NCBI GenBank assembly: GCA_005888465.1
Contig: VAYJ01000004.1
Coordinates: 2,524 to 38,427 of the forward strand
Direction of reading: 5' to 3'
DNA: 35,904 nt
Source of the DNA: Actinomycetota bacterium
GTDB lineage: Bacteria > Actinomycetota > UBA4738
Shown here: positions 24,578-34,140 of the stretch, piece after piece
Position numbering within the stretch: position 1 is the stretch's first letter
Layout: every line of letters begins with the position of its first letter
The notes under the pieces: generated by a model
Database searches by the model: none
The model's input: only the letters and a program-made list of their open reading frames with translations
What the model was told of the DNA's origin: nothing
Position numbers and translations under genes: made by a program

Positions 24578-26865
24578 TGGCTATGGCTGATCGGATGCGC
24601 GTGGTTGGCAAGTCGCTCGCGCGTGTCGACGCGCCGGGCAAGGTCAGCGGCACCGCCATCTACGCGGCGGACTTCGCGCTGCCTGGGATGCTCTGCGGCA
24701 AGGTGCTGCGCAGCACGCTGCCGCACGCCCGGATTACCCGTCTCGACGTCACGCGTGCCGCCGCGCTGCCCGGCGTGCGTGCCGTCATTACCGCTGCCGA
24801 TGTCCCCGACGTGCGCTACGGAGGCGGGCTCAAGGACGAGACGGCCTTCGCGAAGGACAAGGTGCGTTACATGGGCCAGCCCGTGGCGGCGGTCGCGGCG
24901 GCGACTCCCGAGGCGGCAGAGGCGGCCCTCGCCGCCATCGACGTGGTCTACGAGCCGCTCCCCGCGGTGCTGGACCTCGAGGCAGCCCTGGCGCCGGGGG
25001 CCCCGCTGATCCACGAGGCATGGGAGAGCTACACCGCGATTCCGATCCTCCACCGCGAGGGCAATGTCTGCAATCGCGCGCGGATCGTCGCGGGTGACGT
25101 GGAGCGCGGCTTCGAGGAGGCCGATCGTGTCTTCGAGCACCGTTTCCGCACCGGGATGGTCCATCAGGGCTATACGGAGCCTCGCGCGGCGGTGGCGTCG
25201 TGGGACAGTTCCGGACAGGTCACCGTCTGGTCGAACACCCAGCTCCCGTTCGAGGTTCAGAACACCCTCGCCGAGATCCTGCAGATGCCGCCCTCGAAGA
25301 TCCGGGTGGTGGTGCCGGGCGTTGGAGGCGGATTCGGCGGCAAGCTCAGGGTCGGCGTCGAGCACTTCGCCGCCTTTCTCGCAAGGAAGAGCGGGCGGCC
25401 GGTGAGGGTCGCGACGACGAGCGAGGAGGAGTTGACGGCCGCCTACCCGCGGCAGGGCTCCATCGTGGAGCTCAAGACCGGTGTCACGAAGGACGGGCGC
25501 ATCACCGCCAAGGCGGGTCGGATCTGGCTTGACACCGGCGCCTTTGCGGGATCGGGTCCGGGCGTCGCGTCGGTCGCCACCCTCGTTCTCGCCGGTCCCT
25601 ACAAGATTCCCAACCTCTACCTCGAGGGGTTCGCCGTCTACACCAACAAGACGAACTGCGGGTCGTTCCGGGCCCCGTCAGGCCCGCAGGCGAACTTCGC
25701 CGTCGAGTCGCAGATGGACATTATCGCCGACGCGCTTGACCTCGATCCTCTGGAGTTCCGGCTGAGGAACATCGTCCGCGAGGGCGACGAGGGCCCGACG
25801 GGACAGGTGCTCAACGGCGTCGGGCTTGAGGAGTGCCTCTTGAAGGCGACCGCGGCCATCGGCTGGAAGGACCGCCGGCCCGGGCCAGGCCGGGGTAAGG
25901 GCCTCGCCTGCGGCTGGTGGACGACGACGGGCGGCTCCTCCGGCGTCTACGTGAAGATCAACCCGGATGGAACAGTGGCGCTCAATACGGGTGCCGCGGA
26001 GATCGGCACCGCCGCCATCACCGGCGCCGCCCAGGTCCTTGCCGAGGAGCTGGGCATCGACCTCACGGACATCAGCGTGGTGGCGGCAGACACCTTCTCG
26101 ACGCCGTTCGACTTCGGGGCCCAGGGCAGCCGCACGGCCTTCGCCGTAGGCAATGCTTGTCTGGCCGCCGCGGCCGATCTCAAGCGCCAGATCTTCGCCC
26201 TCGCCGCCGGCCAGCTCGGCGTGGAACCGGATGCCCTCACGCTCGCCGACAAACACGTCGCCGCAGACGGCAAGCGGCTCTCGCTCGCGGACGTCGCGCG
26301 GCTGTCACAGCAGACGGGCGGCGGCCTCATCGCCCACGGCACGTTCATCGCGCCACCCACGCCGTACGACACCAAGCGGGTCGAGGGACATGTCTACCCG
26401 GCCTTCCACTCGCCGAGCTTCCATGCTCATGCGGTGGACCTCTCGGTGGACCCGCAGACGGGCGAAGTCACCATCCACAAGTACGTGGTTGCCCAGGACG
26501 TGGGCTTCGCCATAAACCCCACCTACATTGAGGGGCAGATCGAGGGCGGCGTGGCCCAAGGCCTGGGGCAGACGCTCTCGGAAGAGATCATCTACGAGGG
26601 CGGGCGAGTCCTGAACCCGAATCTCACCGACTACAAGATGCCAACCACGCTCGACGTGCCGCGCGTCGAATCGATCCTGGTCCAGCACCCCAGCCTGGTT
26701 GGGCCCCACGGTGCCAAAGGTGTGGGAGAGCCGCCCAACATCGAGCCGCCGGCGGCGGTGGCCAACGCGGTAGCCGCGGCGACGGGAGTGCGCATCACGT
26801 CCCTGCCCATCACCGCGGAGAAGATCGCGCTGGGCCTTGTGGATGCCAGAGCGGGAGGAGCCTGA
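24574..26865 (+). CDS. Molybdenum hydroxylase, Moco large subunit
   Basis: VVGKSLARVDAPGKVSGTAIYAADF; PGVGGGFGGKL; GAKGVGEPPNIEPPAAVANAV. Confidence 0.93.
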   Translation: MMAMADRMRVVGKSLARVDAPGKVSGTAIYAADFALPGMLCGKVLRSTLPHARITRLDVTRAAALPGVRAVITAADVPDVRYGGGLKDETAFAKDKVRYMGQPVAAVAAATPEAAEAALAAIDVVYEPLPAVLDLEAALAPGAPLIHEAWESYTAIPILHREGNVCNRARIVAGDVERGFEEADRVFEHRFRTGMVHQGYTEPRAAVASWDSSGQVTVWSNTQLPFEVQNTLAEILQMPPSKIRVVVPGVGGGFGGKLRVGVEHFAAFLARKSGRPVRVATTSEEELTAAYPRQGSIVELKTGVTKDGRITAKAGRIWLDTGAFAGSGPGVASVATLVLAGPYKIPNLYLEGFAVYTNKTNCGSFRAPSGPQANFAVESQMDIIADALDLDPLEFRLRNIVREGDEGPTGQVLNGVGLEECLLKATAAIGWKDRRPGPGRGKGLACGWWTTTGGSSGVYVKINPDGTVALNTGAAEIGTAAITGAAQVLAEELGIDLTDISVVAADTFSTPFDFGAQGSRTAFAVGNACLAAAADLKRQIFALAAGQLGVEPDALTLADKHVAADGKRLSLADVARLSQQTGGGLIAHGTFIAPPTPYDTKRVEGHVYPAFHSPSFHAHAVDLSVDPQTGEVTIHKYVVAQDVGFAINPTYIEGQIEGGVAQGLGQTLSEEIIYEGGRVLNPNLTDYKMPTTLDVPRVESILVQHPSLVGPHGAKGVGEPPNIEPPAAVANAVAAATGVRITSLPITAEKIALGLVDARAGGA

Positions 26866-26968
26866 GCGCGCATGGCCGGCGAAGCCTCCGTCGAGCTGCG
26901 GAGCCTCCGGAAGGGGTACGTTACCCTGCTGCCATCCGCGTTCCCATGAGCTGAGAGGAAAGGCCGTC

Positions 26969-28003
26969 ATGGCGCTCCGCACAGGACTCCTCATGCTGCC
27001 GGCGTACGAGCCGGCCCGGCTGGCCGCGCTGGCTGCGTTGGCCGAAGATACGGGCTACGACGATTTCTGGCTCGCGGACGAGCGCTTCTTCCGCGAGGTC
27101 TACGGGTGCCTGACGCTCTGCGCGCTGCGCACGCGCCGCATCCGGCTCGGCCCCTGCGTGACCGACCCGTACTCGCGACACCCCGCCCTCACGGCCATGG
27201 CCATCGCCACCCTCGACGAGATCTCGAACCATCGCGCCGTGCTCGGGCTCGGCGCCGGCGTGAGCGGCTTCCGCGAGCTGGGCGTGGACGCCAGCCGGTC
27301 GGCCGTGGCCCTCCGCGAGGCGGTGGAGCTGATCCGCCGGCTCCTCGCCGGGGAAACGGTGACGGTGAAAGGTTCCGAGATCAGCTTCACGGGTGGCCGT
27401 CTCGACTTCGCTCCGCCCCGCCCCGACCTGCCCATCTACGTCGCTTCGCAGCGGGCGGGGGGATGCCGGGTGGCGGGCCGGGTGGCGGACGGCGCCATCA
27501 TGCAGGGCGCGCTGTCGGACCCGCTCGTGCGGTTCCTCCGCGAGACCGTCCACGACGCTGCCCGGCAGGCAGGGCGCGACCCGGCTCGCGTCGCGCTGGT
27601 GGCGCGGCTCAACGTCTGCGTCGCCGACGACCGGACGGCCGCCCGCAATGTCATGCGCCCGACCATCGTGCGGAGCCTGAGTGCGCAGCGGCCCGACTTC
27701 TTTACCTTCGCGACGGCGGGGCTCACGCTGCCCGCCGGGCTTCGGGAGAAGGTGCTGGCGCTGCCCTATACGCACGACCCCGCGCCGCTTCGCGCGGTGG
27801 CTCCCGAGGTGCCCGATGAGTTCGTCGACGCGGTGACGCTGACGGGACCGCCCGACGCGATCGCCCCCGAGGTGGTCCGCCTCGCCCGCAGCGGCATCGC
27901 CGAGGTCATGGTGTACCCCCTCGCGCTGGATGGGCGGATCGAGACGACCATCGAGCGCTTCCAGAGCGAGGTCATGCCGCGGGTGCGGGCCGAGCTGCGA
28001 TGA
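26969..28003 (+). CDS. LLM-class flavin/F420-dependent oxidoreductase
   Basis: LAEDTGYDDFWLADERFFREVYGCLTLCALRTRRIRLGPCVTDPYSRHP; VLGLGAG. Confidence 0.9.
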   Translation: MALRTGLLMLPAYEPARLAALAALAEDTGYDDFWLADERFFREVYGCLTLCALRTRRIRLGPCVTDPYSRHPALTAMAIATLDEISNHRAVLGLGAGVSGFRELGVDASRSAVALREAVELIRRLLAGETVTVKGSEISFTGGRLDFAPPRPDLPIYVASQRAGGCRVAGRVADGAIMQGALSDPLVRFLRETVHDAARQAGRDPARVALVARLNVCVADDRTAARNVMRPTIVRSLSAQRPDFFTFATAGLTLPAGLREKVLALPYTHDPAPLRAVAPEVPDEFVDAVTLTGPPDAIAPEVVRLARSGIAEVMVYPLALDGRIETTIERFQSEVMPRVRAELR

Positions 28004-28230
28004 GCGTGACGGTGCACATGCACGGCAACCTCCGGCGGTTCCTGCCCGAGGGCCGGGACCGCACAGCGATGGAGGTGGCGCCGGCGACCACCATCGAGGC
28101 GCTCCTCACCGCGCTCGGGGCCGAGCGCGACACGTGGCTGGTCGCCGTGAACGGCGCCACCTGCGAGAAGGACCGTGTCCTGCAGGAAGGCGACCTGCTG
28201 GACTGTTTCGAACCCGTCGCCGGCGGATGA
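28000..28230 (+). CDS. MoaD/ThiS-family sulfur-carrier-like protein
   Basis: 76 aa, beta-grasp-like pattern, C-terminal ...LLDCFEPVAGG ending in GG; ATGA overlap with upstream gene. Confidence 0.85.
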   Translation: MSVTVHMHGNLRRFLPEGRDRTAMEVAPATTIEALLTALGAERDTWLVAVNGATCEKDRVLQEGDLLDCFEPVAGG

Positions 28231-28241
28231 GGGAGCGTGCG

Positions 28242-28565
28242 ATGAAAGTGCGGTATGTGATCACGACGCTGAAGAAGGGGGTTGACCCCGCCGCCTATGA
28301 GAAGTGGCTGCGCGAGTACGACTACAAGGTGGCGAAGACGCTGCCCAGCATCGTCAGCTACACGACGCACCGGATCGAGGGACCCATCAACGGGGCCGAG
28401 GACGCGGGCTGGCACTACATCGAGCGGATCGAGATTCGCGACGCCGAGCAGTACCAGAAGGACCTCGCCTCGCCGGCGGGGCAGGAGCTGATCCGCCAGC
28501 TCTACGAGAACTACCTAGAGCGGCCGAAGAATATCTTCTTCTGGACGGAGCCGATCGATGAGTAA
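28242..28565 (+). CDS. Small dimeric alpha/beta-barrel (RedY/EthD-like) protein
   Basis: MKVRYVITTLKKGVDPAAYEKWLREYDYKVAKTLPSIVSYTTHRIEG...YIERIEIRDAEQYQKDLAS. Confidence 0.6.
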   Translation: MKVRYVITTLKKGVDPAAYEKWLREYDYKVAKTLPSIVSYTTHRIEGPINGAEDAGWHYIERIEIRDAEQYQKDLASPAGQELIRQLYENYLERPKNIFFWTEPIDE

Positions 28566-28590
28566 TCCCGAGGCACGGAGGAGGCCCAGC

Positions 28591-30213
28591 ATGAGCAGGC
28601 GGATGGATCGCCGGTCGTTCCTGAAGGTCACCGCGGGGGCGGCCGCGCTCGGCGGCGCCGCGTTCCCCCCGCGCCGGTCGGAGGCCCAGGACAAGCGCAC
28701 CCTCGTCGTCGCGTGGGATACCGACATCGACACCCTCGACCCCGCCCACTTCAAGGCCATCGGCGGCTACGTCACCGTCGCCAACTGCTACGACACGCTC
28801 ATCGGCTGGAAGGTCCGGCCCATCAAGGACAAGCCGGGGTTCTTCCGCTCCCAGCCCGCCGAGTGGGAGCCGATGATCGCCGAGTCCTGGTCGACGGAGC
28901 GGGACGGGGCCACCCTCGTCTTCAAGATCCGCAAGGGCGCGAAGTTCCCCAGCGGGCGGCCCGTCACCGCCCACGCCGCCAAGTACTGCTTCGATCGGGG
29001 CCTCCAGTCGCCCGGCTACATGCGCCTCGTCATCCCGAGCTTGATCCAGGTGGGCTCGCCCGACCAGTTCGAGGTGCGCGACGACTACACCTTCGCCATC
29101 AAGATGAACGCGCCGAGCCCGATGGCCCTGGACGTCGTCACCCTCTCGAACAACGCCATCATGGACCCCGAGGAGGTCAAGGCGCACGCCACCAAGGACG
29201 ACCCATGGGCAGGAGAGTGGATGAAGCGCAACGTGGCCGGCGTCGGCCCCTACCGCCTCGCCAAGAACGAGCCCGGCGTGGAGGTCGTGCTGGAGTCGAG
29301 CAAGGGATACTGGCGGCCGGAGCCGTACTTCCAGCGGATCGCCCTCAAGTTCGTGCCCAACGAGGTCGACCGGGTGCTCCTCCTCAAGAAGAAGGCGATC
29401 GACATGGTCGTGGGCCGCCCGGGGCTCTCGCCCAAGAACGTGAAGAGCCTGGAGGCCGAGCCCGGGCTCAAGGTCTTCCAGGTCCCCGACACCACCTGCC
29501 ACTGGCTCTGCATGAACGGCAGCAAGCCGCCCTTCGACAACGTGAAGGTGCGGCAGGCCGTGAACTACGCCATCCCCATCCAGGCCATCCTGCCCAACGT
29601 GCTCTACGGGTACGGGACGCAGATGAAGAGCCCGCTCCCGCACCTCACCCCGGGGTACAGCGGGACGCTCTCGCCGTACAAGTACGACATCGAGAAGGCG
29701 AAGCAGCTCATGAAAGAGGCGGGCGTGACGGGGCCGATCGCCGTCGACCTTGCCATCCGCGTGGGTTTCACCACCCACGAGGCGGCCTCGGTCTGGATCC
29801 AGCGCGAGCTGGAGAAGATCGGCTTCAAGGTCAACATCGTGCGCGAGACGGACGCCACCTTCCGCCAGGTGGCCATCAAGGGCGGCCACACGCTCTCGAT
29901 GGAGTCGTTCCAGTCCTGGGTGAACGACCCCTGGTACCACCTCGTGTTCAACTTCCACACCAAGTCGAAATTCACCAACGCCTCGCTCTACTCGAACCCG
30001 GTGCTCGACAAGCTGATCGACGAGAGCATGCACGAGACCAACCAGGAGAAACGCCTCGGCTCCGCCCTCGTCGCCCAGAAGATCCTCATCGACGACGCGG
30101 TGTGGGGCTTCCTCTGGTACGACAGCTGGACGCGGGTCATGAAGGCGGACTTGAGCGGCATCGAGAAGCGCTGGGACACCTTCGAGCGGTACTACGCGGC
30201 GAAGCGCACCTAG
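28591..30213 (+). CDS. Peptide/nickel-type ABC transporter substrate-binding protein (family 5)
   Basis: Tat-like leader RRMDRRSFLKVTAGAAALGGAAF; family 5 SBP pattern (AESWSTERDGATLVFKIRKGAKFPSGRPVTA); RBS before 28591. Confidence 0.92.
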   Translation: MSRRMDRRSFLKVTAGAAALGGAAFPPRRSEAQDKRTLVVAWDTDIDTLDPAHFKAIGGYVTVANCYDTLIGWKVRPIKDKPGFFRSQPAEWEPMIAESWSTERDGATLVFKIRKGAKFPSGRPVTAHAAKYCFDRGLQSPGYMRLVIPSLIQVGSPDQFEVRDDYTFAIKMNAPSPMALDVVTLSNNAIMDPEEVKAHATKDDPWAGEWMKRNVAGVGPYRLAKNEPGVEVVLESSKGYWRPEPYFQRIALKFVPNEVDRVLLLKKKAIDMVVGRPGLSPKNVKSLEAEPGLKVFQVPDTTCHWLCMNGSKPPFDNVKVRQAVNYAIPIQAILPNVLYGYGTQMKSPLPHLTPGYSGTLSPYKYDIEKAKQLMKEAGVTGPIAVDLAIRVGFTTHEAASVWIQRELEKIGFKVNIVRETDATFRQVAIKGGHTLSMESFQSWVNDPWYHLVFNFHTKSKFTNASLYSNPVLDKLIDESMHETNQEKRLGSALVAQKILIDDAVWGFLWYDSWTRVMKADLSGIEKRWDTFERYYAAKRT

Positions 30214-30264
30214 ACGTGGGTGATTCCCGCCGGGTGGCCCGGGCCGCCCGGTGGGGCCTCGTAC

Positions 30265-31281
30265 ATGGGATTCGGCCGGTACGTCCTCCAGCGCCTGCTC
30301 CTCGTCATCCCGACGCTCTTCGGGGTGACGCTCATCGCGTTCACGCTGACCTATCTGTTGCCGGGCAACCCCGCCCTCGTCAAGGCAGGAGCGCTCGCCA
30401 CCCCCGAGCACGTGGCGGAGATCGAGCGCCGGATGGGGCTTGACCGACCCGTGCCAGTCCAGTACTGGCGCTATGTGACCGGCCTCCTCCGCGGCGACCT
30501 CGGCGAGAGCTCCTCGACCGGCCGCCCCGTGCTCGAGGACTTCCGGCAGCGCATCCCGGCCACCCTGGAGCTGACGCTGGCCAGCCTCATCGTCGCCGTG
30601 GCCATCGGCATCCCGTTCGGCGTACTGTCCGCCGTCCACCGCGACACCGTGCTCGACCACCTGAGCCGCCTCCTTGGCGTGGGAGGGGTGGCCATGCCGA
30701 GCTTCTGGACGGGCTTGCTCCTCCTCTACGTCTTCTTCTACCTGCTCGGGGTGGCACCGGCGCCCCTCGGCCGCATCGCCGCCGACGTCACGCCGCCCAC
30801 GCGGATCCTCGGTCTCTATGTGGTCGACGCGCTCCTCACCGCAAACGGGACGGCCCTCGTCTCGAGCCTCCACCACCTCATGCTGCCCGCCCTCACCCTC
30901 GGCTTCGCCGTCATGGCGCCCCTCACGCGCATGGTGCGGGCGACCATGCTGGAGATCCTCGAGTCCGACTACGTGACGGCGGCGTGGGCGGCGGGACTGC
31001 CTCGGCGCCGGGTCATCTACGGGGACGCCCTCCGCAACGCGCTCATCCCTGTCATCACGCTCCTCGGCGTCATCTTCGGCTTCCTCATGGCCGGCAACGT
31101 GGTGGTGGAGATGGTCTTCGCGTGGCCCGGGCTCGGCCACTACGCGGTCACCTCGCTGATGACAAAGGACCCAGGGCCCATCCAGTCCTTCGTGCTCTTC
31201 GTGGCCGTGATGTACGTCTTGGTCAATCTCGGCGTGGATCTGCTCTACGGCCTCGCCGACCCACGGATCCGGCTGCGCTGA
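30265..31281 (+). CDS. DppB-type ABC transporter permease
   Basis: YVLQRLLLVIPTLFGVTLIAFTLTYLLPGNPA...; ALRNALIPVITLLG. Confidence 0.93.
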   Translation: MGFGRYVLQRLLLVIPTLFGVTLIAFTLTYLLPGNPALVKAGALATPEHVAEIERRMGLDRPVPVQYWRYVTGLLRGDLGESSSTGRPVLEDFRQRIPATLELTLASLIVAVAIGIPFGVLSAVHRDTVLDHLSRLLGVGGVAMPSFWTGLLLLYVFFYLLGVAPAPLGRIAADVTPPTRILGLYVVDALLTANGTALVSSLHHLMLPALTLGFAVMAPLTRMVRATMLEILESDYVTAAWAAGLPRRRVIYGDALRNALIPVITLLGVIFGFLMAGNVVVEMVFAWPGLGHYAVTSLMTKDPGPIQSFVLFVAVMYVLVNLGVDLLYGLADPRIRLR

Positions 31282-32114
31282 TGCGCTGGCGCCGCCTCAC
31301 GCGAAACCGGCTGTCCTTCGGCGCCCTCTGCGTCATCCTCGCGGTCACGCTGACGTCGCTGCTCGCGCCGTGGGTGGCGCCCTACGACCCCGACAACCCG
31401 GACGCCGAGGCCACACTGGCGAGCGTGTCGATGCGCCATCCCCTCGGCACCGACGTCTACGGCCGCGACCAGCTGTCGCGCGTCATCCACGCCGGCCGGA
31501 TCGATCTCCTGGTCGCACTATGCGCCACGGCGATCGCGCTGACCCTCGGGTCGGCGCTGGGTGCGGGGGCGGGCTACCGTGGGGGCTGGGTGGACCAGCT
31601 CGTGATGCGCAGCGTGGACGCGATCATGGCGTTCCCCGCCTTCATCCTCGCCATGGCCATCACCGCCGCGCTCGGGAACAGCATCGCCAACGTGGTGGCC
31701 GCCATCGCCATCACCCATGTGCCGATCTACACGCGGCTCATCCGCGGGGAGATGCTGAGGGTGCGGGAGACGGAGTACGCGGAGGCCGCGCGCACGGTGG
31801 GCAACCGCCCGCACCAGATCGTGCTCTACCATCTCCTGCCCAACTGCGTCCCGCCGCTCGTCGTGCAGGCGACCCTGGCCATGGGCTTTGCCATCCTCAC
31901 CGTGGCCGCGCTGTCCTTCATCGGCCTCGGCATCCACCCCCCCCAGAGCGAGTGGGGGCAGATGACGGCGGAGGGCGCGGGCTACGTGGTCTCCGGCGAG
32001 TGGTGGCTCGTGCTCTTTCCCGGCTTCGCCATCATGCTGACCGTGCTCGCCTTCAACCTGGTGGGCGACACCCTGCGCGACCTCCTCGATCCGCGCATGC
32101 GGGGGGTGCGGTGA
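31281..32114 (+). CDS. DppC-type ABC transporter permease
   Basis: MRHPLGTDVYGRDQLSRVIHAGRIDLLVAL; EAARTVGNRPHQIVLYHLLPN. Confidence 0.93.
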   Translation: MRWRRLTRNRLSFGALCVILAVTLTSLLAPWVAPYDPDNPDAEATLASVSMRHPLGTDVYGRDQLSRVIHAGRIDLLVALCATAIALTLGSALGAGAGYRGGWVDQLVMRSVDAIMAFPAFILAMAITAALGNSIANVVAAIAITHVPIYTRLIRGEMLRVRETEYAEAARTVGNRPHQIVLYHLLPNCVPPLVVQATLAMGFAILTVAALSFIGLGIHPPQSEWGQMTAEGAGYVVSGEWWLVLFPGFAIMLTVLAFNLVGDTLRDLLDPRMRGVR

Positions 32115-33094
32115 CCGACCTGCTCGAGGTCCGCGATCTGACCGTCCACTTCGACACCGAGGCCGGGCTCGTGGAGGCCGTGGACGGCGTCACCTTCAAC
32201 GTGCGATCGGGGGAGATCCTGGGCGTGGTTGGGGAGTCCGGCTCCGGGAAGTCGGTGACAGCCCTCGCGCTCCTGCGGCTCATCCGGCCGCCGGGCCGCA
32301 TCGTACAGGGCGCCGTGCGGTTCGAGGGCACGGACCTTGTTGGGCTGTCGGAAGACGAGATGCGCGCGGTCCGTGGCACGCGGATCGCTATGGTCTTCCA
32401 AAGCCCCCGGACGGCGCTGAACCCCGTCCTCACCGTCGGCCGGCAGATCTCGCGCCTGTTCGAGCTGCACCAGGGCGCCTCGCGCGCTGAAGGGCGGACG
32501 CGCACCATCGGGATGCTGAAGCTGGTCGGGATCTCCGAGCCCGAGCGCCGCGCTCGGCAGTACGCCCATCAGCTCTCCGGTGGAATGTGTCAGCGCGTGA
32601 TGATCGCCATGGCCCTGGCCACCTCCCCGCGGCTCCTCCTCGCCGATGAGCCCACCACCGGCCTCGACGTCTCTATCGCCGCCCAGATCCTCGAACTCCT
32701 CCGCGACCTTGGCCGACGCACGGGTGCGTCGATCCTCCTCATCACCCACGATCTCGGCGTGGTGGCGGAGGTCTGCGACCGGGTGGCCGTGATGCATGCA
32801 GGCCAGATCGTGGAAGTCGGCGCCGTGAGAGCGATCTTCGCGCGCCCACTCCACCCCTACACGCAGGCGCTCGTCCGCTCGATCCCGCGGATCGACCGCG
32901 ACGTGACGATGGAGCCGATTCCCGGGATGGTGCCGTCGCTCCTCGCCCCGCCGCCCGGCTGCCGCTACGCCGACCGCTGCCCGCGCGTGCTCGACGTCTG
33001 CCGGCGTGACCGGCCGGCGCCGCGCGCGGCCGCCCCTGATCAGGAAGTCGCCTGCCACGCCGCCGAGGTCGAGGATGCCCCTGCTCGCGGTTGA
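32111..33094 (+). CDS. DppD-type oligopeptide ABC transporter ATP-binding protein
   Basis: VGESGSGKSVTALALLRL; LSGGMCQRVMIAMALA; LLLADEPTTGLDVSIAAQI; GTG start overlapping previous stop. Confidence 0.93.
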   Translation: MTDLLEVRDLTVHFDTEAGLVEAVDGVTFNVRSGEILGVVGESGSGKSVTALALLRLIRPPGRIVQGAVRFEGTDLVGLSEDEMRAVRGTRIAMVFQSPRTALNPVLTVGRQISRLFELHQGASRAEGRTRTIGMLKLVGISEPERRARQYAHQLSGGMCQRVMIAMALATSPRLLLADEPTTGLDVSIAAQILELLRDLGRRTGASILLITHDLGVVAEVCDRVAVMHAGQIVEVGAVRAIFARPLHPYTQALVRSIPRIDRDVTMEPIPGMVPSLLAPPPGCRYADRCPRVLDVCRRDRPAPRAAAPDQEVACHAAEVEDAPARG

Positions 33095-34049
33095 GGGGCT
33101 GGTCAAGCACTTTCCGCTCGGGGGGCCGGGGGAGTGGCTCGACCGCGTGCGCGGCCACGCGCCCAAGGCGGTGCGTGCCGTGGACGGCGTCTCCTTCGCC
33201 GTCGAGCCGGGCGAGACGCTCGGCCTCGTCGGGGAGTCCGGCTGCGGCAAGTCCACCGTCGCCCGGTTGATCCTCCGTCTCGTCGACCCCACCGGCGGCC
33301 ACGTGCGCTTCGGCGATGTGAACCTCACCGCGCTCGCTGGCGAGCCGCTGCGCCGCCAGCGCCGAAATCTCCAGATGGTCTTCCAGGACCCGACCGCCTC
33401 GCTGAACCCGCGGCTCAGCGTCCGCCGCGCCGTGGAGGAGCCGTTGCGCCGTCACAGCACGCTGAGGGCGGCGGAGCGGCGCGAACGGGCGGCGCAGGTA
33501 CTGGCTCGCGTCGGGCTCGAGCGCGAGCTCCTCGACCGCTACCCGCACGAGCTCTCGGGGGGCCAGCGCCAGCGGGTGAATATCGCGCGCGCCATTGTCA
33601 CCGAGCCCCGTTTCGTCGTGCTGGACGAGCCGACCTCCTCGCTCGACGTGTCGCTCCGCGCGAAGGCGATCCTCCTCCTCGCCGAGCTGCGCGCCACGCT
33701 CGGCATGAGCTACCTGTTCATCTCGCACGACCTCGCCACCGTGAAGTACCTCGCCGGCCGCGTCGCCGTCATGTACCTGGGGACAATCGTGGAGGAGGCG
33801 TCCACGGCGGAGCTATTCCGGCAGCCGCGCCACCCATATACGAAAGCGCTTCTGTCGGCCGTCCCCGTCCCCGACCCCACGGTCCAGCGGGAACGCTTGG
33901 TGCTGAGGGGCGAGGTCCCAAGCCCCATCGACATCCCCGCCGGCTGCCGGCTGCGCGGGCGCTGCCCGCTCGCGCAGCCCGTCTGCGCCGAGCCCGTGAC
34001 CCTGCGCGAGGTGGCGCCGCGGCATCGCGTCGCCTGCCATCTCGCCTGA
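33075..34049 (+). CDS. DppF-type oligopeptide ABC transporter ATP-binding protein
   Basis: GESGCGKSTVARLIL; MVFQDPTASLNPRLSV; LSGGQRQRVNIARAIV; FVVLDEPTSSLDVS. Confidence 0.93.
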   Translation: MPLLAVEGLVKHFPLGGPGEWLDRVRGHAPKAVRAVDGVSFAVEPGETLGLVGESGCGKSTVARLILRLVDPTGGHVRFGDVNLTALAGEPLRRQRRNLQMVFQDPTASLNPRLSVRRAVEEPLRRHSTLRAAERRERAAQVLARVGLERELLDRYPHELSGGQRQRVNIARAIVTEPRFVVLDEPTSSLDVSLRAKAILLLAELRATLGMSYLFISHDLATVKYLAGRVAVMYLGTIVEEASTAELFRQPRHPYTKALLSAVPVPDPTVQRERLVLRGEVPSPIDIPAGCRLRGRCPLAQPVCAEPVTLREVAPRHRVACHLA

Positions 34050-34140
34050 TCCGACAAAGGAGACCGATCGTATGGAAGAAGGGAAGAGCGATGCGGACGT
34101 CCCCCAGGCTAATCTCGCGAGGGGTGCCCGCCACGGACGC

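Noticed and set aside
23229-26865. Annotation as aerobic CO dehydrogenase coxMSL
   Set aside because: The large subunit lacks the AYRCSFR loop; general molybdenum hydroxylase is the safer call.
28713-30443. 576-aa + strand ORF
   Set aside because: Alternative frame of the family 5 SBP; R/G/P/H-rich, no motif.
28387-31140. 917-aa ORF on the - strand
   Set aside because: Antisense to clearly coding SBP and DppB genes; His/Asp/Glu/Arg-rich composition typical of high-GC shadow frames.
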